From assembly GCA_009920815.1 (NCBI GenBank), contig RFZH01000044.1:1-13439 (forward strand): 13,439 nucleotides of DNA, in the 5' to 3' direction. Every line of letters begins with the position of its first letter. Positions within the stretch are counted from its first letter, which is position 1. Below, piece after piece: positions 7,593 to 13,439 of this stretch. The stretch is from Paracoccaceae bacterium (GTDB lineage Bacteria > Pseudomonadota > Alphaproteobacteria > Rhodobacterales > Rhodobacteraceae). The notes under the pieces were generated by a model that was not told where the DNA came from, ran no database searches, and saw only the letters and a program-made list of their open reading frames with translations. The translations under genes and the position numbers were made by a program.

Positions 7593-7736
7593 AAGAGTGT
7601 ATCTAAAGTATCGAAATAAAAACGCCAAACATGAATTTCCCAATTTTTAAGCCATTGTGCCTTGCTAAACCATAAACCTTGCTGTAGAGGACGCCAATCA
7701 CTCGGCTGGTTCGTCAGAATCGGCCGTATGTTATTT

Positions 7737-7779
7737 GTGCGCAAGCACGTCACATATCCACTGGATCAAAGGTAACCTT
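7737..7779 (+). promoter_or_regulatory. Cluster of three small hairpins in the rpmC leader
   Basis: Three perfect inverted repeats follow one another before rpmC: GTGC-GCAA-GCAC (7737-7748, a GNRA loop), ATCC-ACT-GGAT (7756-7766) and AAGG-TAA-CCTT (7769-7779). The rpmC ribosome site begins at 7802. The arrangement suggests a structured 5' leader of the ribosomal operon, possibly a protein-binding regulatory RNA, but each stem has only four pairs and no known leader family is recognised. Confidence 0.35.
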
Positions 7780-7814
7780 CGGGGCCTTCTGGTGTTTGAA
7801 CAAGGAAGATGGCT

Positions 7815-8015
7815 ATGAACGCCCAAGAATTGCGTGATAAAACGCCCGATCAGCTTCGTGAAGAGCTGGCTAACCTGAAAAAAGAATCGTTCAACCTGCG
7901 TTTCCAACAAGCCACTGGCCAATTGGAAAACACTGCGCGTATGCGTTCGGTTAAACGTGCCACAGCGCGTGTTTTGACCGTATTGAACGAAAAAGCTGCA
8001 GCAGCGGCAGAGTAA
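7815..8015 (+). CDS. rpmC: Large ribosomal subunit protein L29 (uL29)
   Basis: A 66-residue two-helix protein (MNAQELRDKTPDQLREEL, then KKESFNLRFQQATGQLEN and RMRSVKRATARV) that sits near the peptide exit tunnel on 23S rRNA. An ATG at 7809 lies two codons upstream, but the AAGGAAG ribosome site (7802-7808) directly abuts it, leaving no spacing; for the ATG at 7815 the spacing is six bases, so this is the start. Ends in an alanine-rich tail. First gene of the ribosomal block; 12 bases before rpsQ. The gene normally upstream, rplP, is absent here. Confidence 0.96.
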   Translation: MNAQELRDKTPDQLREELANLKKESFNLRFQQATGQLENTARMRSVKRATARVLTVLNEKAAAAAE

Positions 8016-8027
8016 GGAGCCTGAGAT

Positions 8028-8270
8028 ATGCCTAAACGAATTCTACAAGGCGTTGTTACTTCTGACGCGAACATGCAAACAGTAACGGTTTCTGTTGAGC
8101 GCCGTTTTAAACACCCTGTTTTGCAAAAAACTATTCGTAAGTCCAAAAAATACCGGGCTCATGACGAACACAATACTTTCAAAGTTGGTGACACCGTTCG
8201 CATCATCGAATGTGCGCCAAAATCGAAAACCAAGCGTTGGGAAGTTCTGGCAGCGGATGCTGCGGAATAA
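8028..8270 (+). CDS. rpsQ: Small ribosomal subunit protein S17 (uS17)
   Basis: 80 residues with the S17 OB-fold pattern: RILQGVVTSDANMQTVTVSV, RRFKHPVLQKTIRKSKKY, AHDEHN, KVGDTVRIIECAPKSKTKRW. S17 is a primary 16S rRNA binder in the body of the 30S subunit. GGAG lies 10 bases upstream of the ATG. Length is normal for the alphaproteobacterial form. It is followed by a 68-base spacer, the longest inside the ribosomal block. Confidence 0.97.
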   Translation: MPKRILQGVVTSDANMQTVTVSVERRFKHPVLQKTIRKSKKYRAHDEHNTFKVGDTVRIIECAPKSKTKRWEVLAADAAE

Positions 8271-8287
8271 CCAATAAAACGAAACCC

Positions 8288-8320
8288 TGGGGGAGCAATC
8301 CCTGGTAACAGGAAACCCCA
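8288..8320 (+). promoter_or_regulatory. Structured spacer between rpsQ and rplN
   Basis: Overlapping inverted repeats are packed here: GGGA-GCAA-TCCC (8291-8302), CCTG-GTAA-CAGG (8301-8312), and an outer pairing TGGGG (8288-8292) with CCCCA (8316-8320). Both inner hairpins have GNRA-type loops and compete for C8301-C8302; the outer stem is compatible only with the second. The rplN ribosome site GGGAG (8327-8331) follows at once. This could be an alternative-structure translational control element; no known family is recognised. Confidence 0.35.
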
Positions 8321-8338
8321 AAGGTCGGGAGACACCAA

Positions 8339-8707
8339 ATGATCCAGATGCAAACAAATCTGGATGTCGCTGACAACTCAGGCGCACGCCGAGTACAGTG
8401 CATCAAGGTTTTAGGCGGTTCACACCGTCGTTACGCGTCGGTTGGTGACATCATCGTAGTTTCGGTGAAGGAAGCCATCCCTCGTGGCCGTGTTAAGAAA
8501 GGTGACGTTCGTAAGGCCGTCGTCGTTCGCACAGCAAAAGAAGTTCGTCGTGAAGATGGCACAGCCATCCGTTTCGACAGCAACGCCGCCGTTATTCTGA
8601 ACAACGCAGGCGAGCCAGTAGGTACACGTATCTTTGGCCCAGTTGTTCGTGAATTGCGCGCAAAGAACTTCATGAAAATTATTTCTTTGGCTCCGGAGGT
8701 GCTGTAA
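8339..8707 (+). CDS. rplN: Large ribosomal subunit protein L14 (uL14)
   Basis: 122 residues, the standard L14 length, starting MIQMQTNLDVADNSGARRVQ and containing CIKVLGGSHRRYASVGD, VSVKEAIPRGRVKKGDV, RREDGTAIRFD and GTRIFGPVVRELR. L14 binds 23S rRNA at the subunit interface. GGGAG lies seven bases before the ATG. The stop codon shares its last base with the rplX start (TAATG), so the two are translationally coupled. Confidence 0.98.
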   Translation: MIQMQTNLDVADNSGARRVQCIKVLGGSHRRYASVGDIIVVSVKEAIPRGRVKKGDVRKAVVVRTAKEVRREDGTAIRFDSNAAVILNNAGEPVGTRIFGPVVRELRAKNFMKIISLAPEVL

Positions 8708-9018
8708 TGGCTGCGAAACTCCGTAAAGGCGACGAAGTCGTTGTTTTGGCCGGTAAGGACAAAGGCAAGAAGGGCACAATCTCTTCTGTTGATCCAAAGG
8801 CAAACAAAGCGGTTGTAGATGGCGTTAACATCGCGATCCGTCACCAACGTCAAACACAAACAACCCAAGGTGGTCGCTTGCCAAAAGCAATGCCGATCGA
8901 TCTATCAAACCTGGCGTTGTTGGATAAAAACGGCAAAGCGACACGTGTTGGCTTCAAAGTAGAAGACGGCAAAAAAGTGCGCGTTGCAAAAACTACAGGG
9001 GATGCGATCGATGCTTGA
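8707..9018 (+). CDS. rplX: Large ribosomal subunit protein L24 (uL24)
   Basis: 103 residues with the N-terminal KOW motif (LRKGDEVVVLAGKDKGKKG, about residues 5-23) and the INIAIRH-type loop followed by LPIDLSNLALLD-like sequence (here MPIDLSNLALLDKNGKATR). L24 is an assembly initiator of the 50S subunit. GGAGG at 8695-8699 is within the rplN end and seven bases from the start. It overlaps rplN by one base and rplE by eight bases. Confidence 0.97.
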   Translation: MAAKLRKGDEVVVLAGKDKGKKGTISSVDPKANKAVVDGVNIAIRHQRQTQTTQGGRLPKAMPIDLSNLALLDKNGKATRVGFKVEDGKKVRVAKTTGDAIDA

Positions 9019-9574
9019 TAACGCAACTTACACCCCACGCCTGAAAGCTGAATTCAAAGACCGCATTCGCGCAGCTTTGAAAGAAGAGTTCGGCTATAAA
9101 AATGACATGCAAATCCCACGTTTAGACAAAATCGTCCTAAACATTGGTTGTGGTGCCGAAGCTGTGAAAGACAGCAAGAAAGCAAAATCTGCACAAGAAG
9201 ATTTGTCAACAATCGCTGGTCAACGCGCTGTCGTAACCAAGGCAAAGAAATCGATCGCGGGCTTCCGTGTTCGTGAAGAAATGCCGCTAGGTACGAAAGT
9301 TACGTTGCGCGGTGATCGCATGTACGAATTCCTAGATCGCTTGATCACGATTGCAATGCCACGTATCCGCGACTTCCGTGGTGTATCTGGTAAATCTTTT
9401 GATGGCCGCGGCAACTATGCCTTGGGTATCAAAGAGCACATCGTTTTCCCCGAGATCGACTTTGATAAAGTTGATGAAGTTTGGGGTATGGATATTGTAA
9501 TCGCCACAACCGCGAAAACCGACGCGGAAGCAAAAGCGCTGTTGAAGCATTTCAACATGCCTTTTAATAGCTGA
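9011..9574 (+). CDS. rplE: Large ribosomal subunit protein L5 (uL5)
   Basis: 187 residues starting MLDNATYTPRLKAEFKDRIR, then FGYKNDMQIPRLDKIVLNIG, AKKSIAGFRVREEMPLGTKV, RDFRGVSGKSFDGRGNY and the C-terminal KALLKHFNMPFNS. L5 binds 5S rRNA together with L18 and contacts the P-site tRNA. Of the in-frame starts at 8984, 9002 and 9011, the last fits the usual Rhodobacteraceae beginning and leaves the AGGGG site (8996-9000) 10 bases away. It overlaps the rplX stop by eight bases, so coupling is likely. Confidence 0.97.
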   Translation: MLDNATYTPRLKAEFKDRIRAALKEEFGYKNDMQIPRLDKIVLNIGCGAEAVKDSKKAKSAQEDLSTIAGQRAVVTKAKKSIAGFRVREEMPLGTKVTLRGDRMYEFLDRLITIAMPRIRDFRGVSGKSFDGRGNYALGIKEHIVFPEIDFDKVDEVWGMDIVIATTAKTDAEAKALLKHFNMPFNS

Positions 9575-9594
9575 TCCGCGGGAAGGAATAAGAC

Positions 9595-9900
9595 ATGGCT
9601 AAAAAAGCAATGATCGAACGCGAGAAAAAGCGCGCACGTTTGGTGGCACAATATGCTGCAAAACGCGCTGAGCTGAAAGAAATCGCGAATGACGAGAGCC
9701 GCCCAATGGAAGAGCGCTTTAAAGCACGCTTGAAATTGGCAAAACTACCGCGCAATTCTGCGCCTAACCGTATGCACAACCGTTGTCAGTTGACTGGTCG
9801 TCCTCACGCTTATTACCGTAAGCTGAAAATTTCACGTATCGCATTGCGTGAATTGGGATCTGCCGGCCAATTGCCTGGCGTTGTGAAATCTAGCTGGTAA
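9595..9900 (+). CDS. rpsN: Small ribosomal subunit protein S14 (uS14), zinc-free long form
   Basis: 101 residues starting MAKKAMIEREKKRARLVAQY and ending LPGVVKSSW. The conserved RNA-binding part is APNRMHNRCQLTGRPHAYYR (about 67-86). There are no paired CxxC motifs, so this is the C-minus, zinc-independent form typical of Gram-negative bacteria. S14 lies in the head of the 30S subunit. GGAAGGAATAAGAC precedes the start; 20 bases separate it from rplE and 12 from rpsH. Confidence 0.98.
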   Translation: MAKKAMIEREKKRARLVAQYAAKRAELKEIANDESRPMEERFKARLKLAKLPRNSAPNRMHNRCQLTGRPHAYYRKLKISRIALRELGSAGQLPGVVKSSW

Positions 9901-9912
9901 GGGAGAGACGAT

Positions 9913-10305
9913 ATGAACGATCCTATCGGCGATATGCTTACCCGTATCCGTAACGCGTCTTTGCGTGGTAAATCCACCGTAGCGACACCTGCGTCAAAAT
10001 TGCGTGCGTGGGTTTTGGATGTGCTTCAAGACGAAGGTTACATCCGTGGTTACGAAAAAGGTACTGGTGCAAACGGTCACGACGAAATCGTGATCAGCCT
10101 GAAATATTTTGATGGCGCACCTGTTATTCGCGAATTGAAACGCGTTTCTAAACCAGGCCGTCGTGTGTATCTGGGCGTAAACGAAATTCCAGTTGTCCGT
10201 CAGGGCTTGGGGCTTTCGATCGTCTCTACACCAAAAGGCGTAATGTCAGATGCAAATGCTCGTGCCAACAATGTTGGTGGCGAAGTAATTTGCACTGTAT
10301 TCTAA
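9913..10305 (+). CDS. rpsH: Small ribosomal subunit protein S8 (uS8)
   Basis: 130 residues starting MNDPIGDMLTRIRNASLRGK, with PASKLRAWVLDVLQDEGYIRG and the C-terminal GLGLSIVSTPKGVMSDANAR and GGEVICTVF. S8 is a primary 16S rRNA binder; in E. coli it also represses the spc operon by binding its mRNA, and whether that applies here cannot be seen. GGGAGAG sits about 5 bases before the ATG. Spacer to rplF is 12 bases. Confidence 0.98.
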   Translation: MNDPIGDMLTRIRNASLRGKSTVATPASKLRAWVLDVLQDEGYIRGYEKGTGANGHDEIVISLKYFDGAPVIRELKRVSKPGRRVYLGVNEIPVVRQGLGLSIVSTPKGVMSDANARANNVGGEVICTVF

Positions 10306-10317
10306 GGAGGACTGGGA

Positions 10318-10851
10318 ATGTCTCGTATTGGTAAAAAACCGGTCGAGCTGCCCGCAGGTGTAACTGCATCTGTATCTGGTCAGACCGTAGAAGTAAAAGG
10401 CCCGAAAGGCACACGTTCCTTCCATGCGACGGACGATGTCACCATCACAGTTGCAGACAACCAAATCGTTGTGACGCCGCGCGGTAAATCAAAGCGTGCA
10501 CGTCAACAGTGGGGCATGAGCCGCTCAATGGTTGAAAACTGTGTTACTGGTGTCAGCCAAGGCTTTAAGAAAGATCTAGAAATCGTTGGTGTTGGTTATC
10601 GTGCCGCTGTCCAAGGGAATGTTTTGAAGCTGAACCTAGGATATTCACACGATGTAAACTTTGACATCCCTGCAGATGTTACTGTGAATTCACCAAAACA
10701 AACCGAAATCACTGTCGAAGGCATTGACGCACAACGCGTTGGCCAAGTTGCGGCGAATATTCGCGAGTGGCGTAGCCCAGAGCCCTATAAAGGCAAAGGT
10801 ATCCGTTACAAAGGCGAATATATCTTCCGCAAAGAAGGCAAGAAAAAGTAA
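10318..10851 (+). CDS. rplF: Large ribosomal subunit protein L6 (uL6)
   Basis: 177 residues, standard length, starting MSRIGKKPVELPAGVTASVS and including VEVKGPKGTRSF, MVENCVTGVSQGFKKDLEIV, GVGYRAAVQGN and the C-terminal EPYKGKGIRYKGEYI followed by a lysine-rich end. It has the two related L6 domains and binds near the factor-binding centre of the 50S subunit. A near-perfect AAGGAGG (10304-10310) lies seven bases before the ATG, the strongest ribosome site in the block. Confidence 0.98.
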   Translation: MSRIGKKPVELPAGVTASVSGQTVEVKGPKGTRSFHATDDVTITVADNQIVVTPRGKSKRARQQWGMSRSMVENCVTGVSQGFKKDLEIVGVGYRAAVQGNVLKLNLGYSHDVNFDIPADVTVNSPKQTEITVEGIDAQRVGQVAANIREWRSPEPYKGKGIRYKGEYIFRKEGKKK

Positions 10852-10862
10852 GGACGCAAAAG

Positions 10863-11222
10863 ATGGCAAACAGCAAAAGACAACTGTTCTTGAAGCGTCG
10901 CTTGCGCGTACGGAACAAACTTCGCAAAGTGAACGCAGGACGTGTACGTCTGTCCGTTCACCGCAGCAACAAAAACATCAGCTGCCAGCTGATCGACGAC
11001 GTAAACGGTGTAACATTGGCGGCGGCGTCGTCACTGGAAAAGGCACTGGGCGTTGTTGGCAAGAACAACATCGAAGCTTCAACTAAGGTTGGTGCGGCGC
11101 TTGCAGAACGTGCCAAAGCAGCTGGTGTTGAAGAGTGCTACTTTGATCGTGGCGGTTTCCTCTTTCACGGTGGTGTCAAGGCTCTGGCCGACGCCGCACG
11201 TGAAGGCGGTCTGAAGTTCTAA
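10863..11222 (+). CDS. rplR: Large ribosomal subunit protein L18 (uL18)
   Basis: 119 residues with a basic N terminus (FLKRRLRVRNKLRKVNAGRV), RLSVHRSNKNISCQLIDD, KVGAALAERAKAAGVEE and the signature FDRGGFLFHGGVKALADAAR. It binds 5S rRNA with L5. AAGGACGCAAAAG precedes the start; 11 bases separate it from rplF and 12 from rpsE. Confidence 0.98.
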   Translation: MANSKRQLFLKRRLRVRNKLRKVNAGRVRLSVHRSNKNISCQLIDDVNGVTLAAASSLEKALGVVGKNNIEASTKVGAALAERAKAAGVEECYFDRGGFLFHGGVKALADAAREGGLKF

Positions 11223-11234
11223 GGAGACGATATT

Positions 11235-11792
11235 ATGGCAAAAGAACCCAAACAACGTCGCGAAGACGCGGCACCCGAGTTCGCCGATCGTCTTGTTGCG
11301 ATCAACCGTGTGTCGAAAACTGTTAAAGGTGGTAAGCGTTTTGGCTTTGCCGCATTGGTAGTTGTCGGCGATCAAAAAGGCCGCGTCGGTTTCGGTAAAG
11401 GTAAAGCGAAAGAAGTACCTGAAGCGATCCGCAAAGCGACCGAGCAAGCAAAGCGCAACATGATCCGCGTTCCATTGCGTGAAGGTCGTACGCTTCACCA
11501 CGATATCGAAGGCCGTCACGGCGCCGGTAAAGTCGTGATGCGTACAGCACCAACAGGTACTGGTATCATCGCGGGTGGTCCAATGCGCGCGGTTTTCGAA
11601 ATGCTTGGCATTCAAGACGTGGTTGCAAAATCAATCGGCTCACAAAACCCTTACAACATGATCCGTGCTACTTTGGACGGTCTGCAAAAGGAAATGAGCC
11701 CACGTATGGTTGCTCAGCGTCGTGGCAAAAAAGTTGGTGACATCCTTCGTTCAAAAGACGAAGCACCTGCTGCCGAAGCTGCAGAAGCATAA
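11235..11792 (+). CDS. rpsE: Small ribosomal subunit protein S5 (uS5)
   Basis: 185 residues. The N-terminal double-stranded-RNA-binding fold is DRLVAINRVSKTVKGGKRF with VVVGDQKGRVGFGKGKAKEV (about 19-57); the C-terminal part has GTGIIAGGPMRAVFEMLGI and SIGSQNPYNMIRATLDGL. S5 acts in decoding accuracy and mRNA entry. An acidic, alanine-rich tail (about 170-185) follows. TAAGGAGACG supplies the ribosome site, and a near-identical one serves rpmD. Confidence 0.98.
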   Translation: MAKEPKQRREDAAPEFADRLVAINRVSKTVKGGKRFGFAALVVVGDQKGRVGFGKGKAKEVPEAIRKATEQAKRNMIRVPLREGRTLHHDIEGRHGAGKVVMRTAPTGTGIIAGGPMRAVFEMLGIQDVVAKSIGSQNPYNMIRATLDGLQKEMSPRMVAQRRGKKVGDILRSKDEAPAAEAAEA

Positions 11793-11804
11793 GGAGACGA
11801 AGAC

Positions 11805-11993
11805 ATGGCAAAAACCATCGTTGTAAAACAAATCGGCTCCCCAATCCGTCGTCCCGACGTTCAACGTCGCACACTGATTGGTCTAGGCCTGAACAAGATG
11901 CATAAGACACGCGAATTGGAAGATACACCTTCGATCCGCGGTATGGTCGCGAAAATCCCGCACCTTGTCGAAATCATCGAAGAGCGTGATTAA
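11805..11993 (+). CDS. rpmD: Large ribosomal subunit protein L30 (uL30)
   Basis: 62 residues: MAKTIVVKQIGSPIRRPDVQ, RRTLIGLGLNKMHKTRELED and PSIRGMVAKIPHLVEI. Standard L30 size and motifs. AAGGAGACG lies upstream, 12 bases after rpsE. It is the last gene of the block: a terminator follows after 24 bases, where most proteobacteria continue into rplO and secY. Confidence 0.97.
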   Translation: MAKTIVVKQIGSPIRRPDVQRRTLIGLGLNKMHKTRELEDTPSIRGMVAKIPHLVEIIEERD

Positions 11994-12017
11994 TACCTGG
12001 GTATTATCAATGAAATT

Positions 12018-12047
12018 AAGCCCCGCATATTGCGGGGCTTTTTTTTT
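12018..12047 (+). terminator. Intrinsic terminator after rpmD
   Basis: AAGCCCCGCA-TAT-TGCGGGGCTT forms a perfect 10-pair stem with a three-base loop (12018-12040), with the U tract made of nine T (12039-12047). It begins 24 bases after the rpmD stop. This is a strong factor-independent terminator and marks the end of the ribosomal operon. Read in reverse, the stem lacks a good T tract, so it serves rightward transcription. Confidence 0.95.
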
Positions 12048-12108
12048 GATGTCGTTTGTAATACGTTGTGCTATGACCTAATGGTCAATATCAATACTTT
12101 TGTTTTGG

Positions 12109-12117
12109 TGCTATACT
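12109..12117 (+). promoter_or_regulatory. Candidate extended -10 promoter for the transferase gene
   Basis: TGC-TATACT is an extended -10 element (TGn followed by a five-of-six match to TATAAT). No convincing -35 is present at 16-18 bases. It lies between the rpmD terminator and the transferase start, the only place a promoter for that gene could be, and predicts transcription from about 12123-12125, leaving a leader of some 108 bases. Confidence 0.4.
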
Positions 12118-12231
12118 AGCCTCATGAGTATTGAATTTGGGCGTAGGTTGGGTTTTCAGCGCGATAAAAGAAAAATATAGTCTAAAAATAATAATTATTT
12201 ATGCTGTGATTCTGGTTAGTGGACATAACCG

Positions 12232-13321
12232 ATGGTTGATATTTTCGTATATTCATTTGCTTCGGTTATTTGCGTGGCGTTTCTTATTCTTTTTACAAAG
12301 CCGTTGCATATCCATTTGACCGCAAAGGGGCATAATTCCTCTGCGCCGCAACGATCACATACTGCGCCTACGCCGCGTATTGGTGGTTTGACACTTGTTA
12401 TCGGATATGGCGTCGGCATGTCGTTCCTATCACCGGATGTGTTTGAGATGGCTTTGATTTTAGGCGTTTCAACAATCCCTGTGTTTGGGCGGCTTAGGCG
12501 AAGACACTGGGTTTGACGTAAGCCCAATTCGCAGATTGCTTTTATCATTTGTATCAGCTGCAATGGCTGCGGTTCTTTTCAATACGTGGATCACAGATAC
12601 TGGGTTAAATGCATTGTGGTTTTTAACCTATGGACCAGTTATTTCTTTGATATTTACAATTATTTTATCAGGTGGCATCGCGCATGCTGTCAATCTGATC
12701 GATGGTCTGAACGGATTGGCGATGGGCGTTACAATGTTGATCGCTGGTGGCCTTGGTGGGTTAGCTTACAGCGTTGGTGATACCACGATTTTAACCTTGT
12801 GTGGTGTTGTATTGGCCAGTGTTGTGGGTCTTTTTGTCTTCAATTTTCCAATTGGTAAAATATTCCTGGGCGACGCAGGGGCCTATTCGATGGGCCACTT
12901 ACTAACATGGATTGGGATTTTGTTATTATCACGCAACCCGCAGATTGCGCCGTTTTCCGTTATGTTGATGTTTTTTTGGCCCGTCATGGATATGCTATTT
13001 GCGATTGCTCGCCGCCCGATACGTGGGCGCAGTGTGTCGCAACCTGACAGATTGCATTTTCACCAGCTTGTCATGAGGGCGATAGAGCTGGTTGTGTTGG
13101 GCCAAAAGAATAAAACGCTCGCAAACCCGTTGGCAACGTTGGTTGTATTGCCCATGGCGGCATTGCCCGTTATTGCAGCTCAGTTTGTCTATGAAACTGA
13201 TCGCATGTCGGTCTATGCTTTTTTAGCTTTTATGGCGCTATTTATTTTGACCTTTTTGGTTGGAATATATTGTGCCCGACGCTATGCAAAGGTTGGTAAG
13301 CCCCGAAGCTTGCATCAATAA
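12232..13321 (+). pseudogene. WecA/MraY-family polyprenyl-phosphate phosphoglycosyl transferase, frameshifted
   Basis: Two overlapping frames together make one GT4-family membrane enzyme, which would transfer a sugar-1-phosphate from a UDP-sugar to undecaprenyl phosphate to start a surface polysaccharide. The first frame (12232-12516, MVDIFVYSFASVICVAF) has a membrane helix and the RSHTAPTPRIGGL motif (residues 41-53). Near 12487-12490 the homology moves to the +1 frame: VSTIPVF is followed by GGLGEDTGFDVSPIRR, then the loop motifs NLIDGLNGLAMG, FPIGKIFLGDAGAYSMG and RLHFHQL, with about eight more membrane helices, ending at 13321. One base too many (a G in the GGG run 12487-12489) or two too few explains it. 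All catalytic motifs survive, so the break is recent, a sequence error, or bypassed by restart. The exact sugar and polymer cannot be told. Confidence 0.82.
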
Positions 13322-13439
13322 GACCTGTGTTGCGTTTTTTACGGGGCAGGGGCTCAACATAACGCCTTGCATTGCTGGATTTGTGTGGATATACCGCGCA
13401 AGTGGCGCGAGCCATAAGAATCGAAACAATGCCGTGTTT

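Noticed and set aside
7550..7753. 67-codon minus-strand frame in the rpmC upstream spacer
   Set aside because: Runs through the promoter-like TATAAT and the palindrome, has no family resemblance and no good ribosome site. I also looked here for a remnant of rplP and found none.
11079..11615. 178-codon minus-strand frame across rplR and rpsE
   Set aside because: Antisense shadow of two ribosomal genes; composition follows the codon pattern of the opposite strand.
12481..12491. Programmed ribosomal frameshift in the transferase gene
   Set aside because: The needed shift is +1, the context GTG TTT GGG CGG is not a known slippery signal, no rare stop-codon stall lies at the site, and family members are single-frame genes.
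13238..13429. 63-codon minus-strand frame near the right edge
   Set aside because: Overlaps the end of the transferase gene antisense and has no recognisable feature; the final 118 bases of the window hold nothing I can support.

Overview
The window is chromosomal DNA from an alphaproteobacterium. It is most likely a Rhodobacteraceae (Roseobacter-group-like) organism of moderate GC. The reasons are the GTTC-N7-GTTC form of the LexA box, the imuA-imuB-dnaE2 mutagenesis cassette with a short RecA-like ImuA, and ribosomal proteins (L5, L6, S5, the 101-residue zinc-free S14) that read like those I know from Rhodobacteraceae. The family assignment rests on recognition by eye, not on a search.

Layout. 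(1) Positions 1-316, minus strand: the N-terminal part of a tyrosine-recombinase integrase of the DUF4102/arm-binding type, cut by the window edge and carrying a one-base frameshift near 99-103. (2) 317-816: an AT-rich gap with no convincing gene, but with a perfect SOS box at 690-704. (3) 817-6165, plus strand: imuA, imuB and dnaE2 as one tightly overlapping SOS operon for error-prone translesion synthesis. (4) 6166-6477: a non-coding convergent gap. (5) 7526 down to 6478, minus strand: an unrecognised 119-residue protein followed by a 2-oxoglutarate/Fe(II) oxygenase-like protein of the TIGR02466/PF13759 type. (6) 7815-11993, plus strand: ten ribosomal-protein genes in the canonical order L29, S17, L14, L24, L5, S14, S8, L6, L18, S5, L30, that is eleven counting L24, closed by a strong intrinsic terminator at 12018-12047. 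(7) 12232-13321, plus strand: a WecA/MraY-type phosphoglycosyl transferase split by a frameshift near 12487-12490. The last 118 bases hold nothing I can name.

How it fits together. The mutagenesis operon is a self-contained module: LexA repression is relieved on DNA damage, and ImuA, ImuB and DnaE2 then act together with the sliding clamp. The ribosomal block is translationally coupled by short spacers and overlaps. It is unusual in being cut off from both parts of the classical S10-spc cluster: nothing of rplP or earlier genes lies upstream of rpmC, and a terminator plus an unrelated gene follow rpmD where rplO-secY normally sit. Two spacers around the ribosomal genes (7737-7779 and 8288-8320) contain runs of small hairpins, several with GNRA-type loops, that could be regulatory RNA. 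I did not find a convincing new multi-gene system. The most interesting open points are the fragmented ribosomal cluster with an oxygenase at its break, the structured leaders, and the two frameshifted genes near the window ends.
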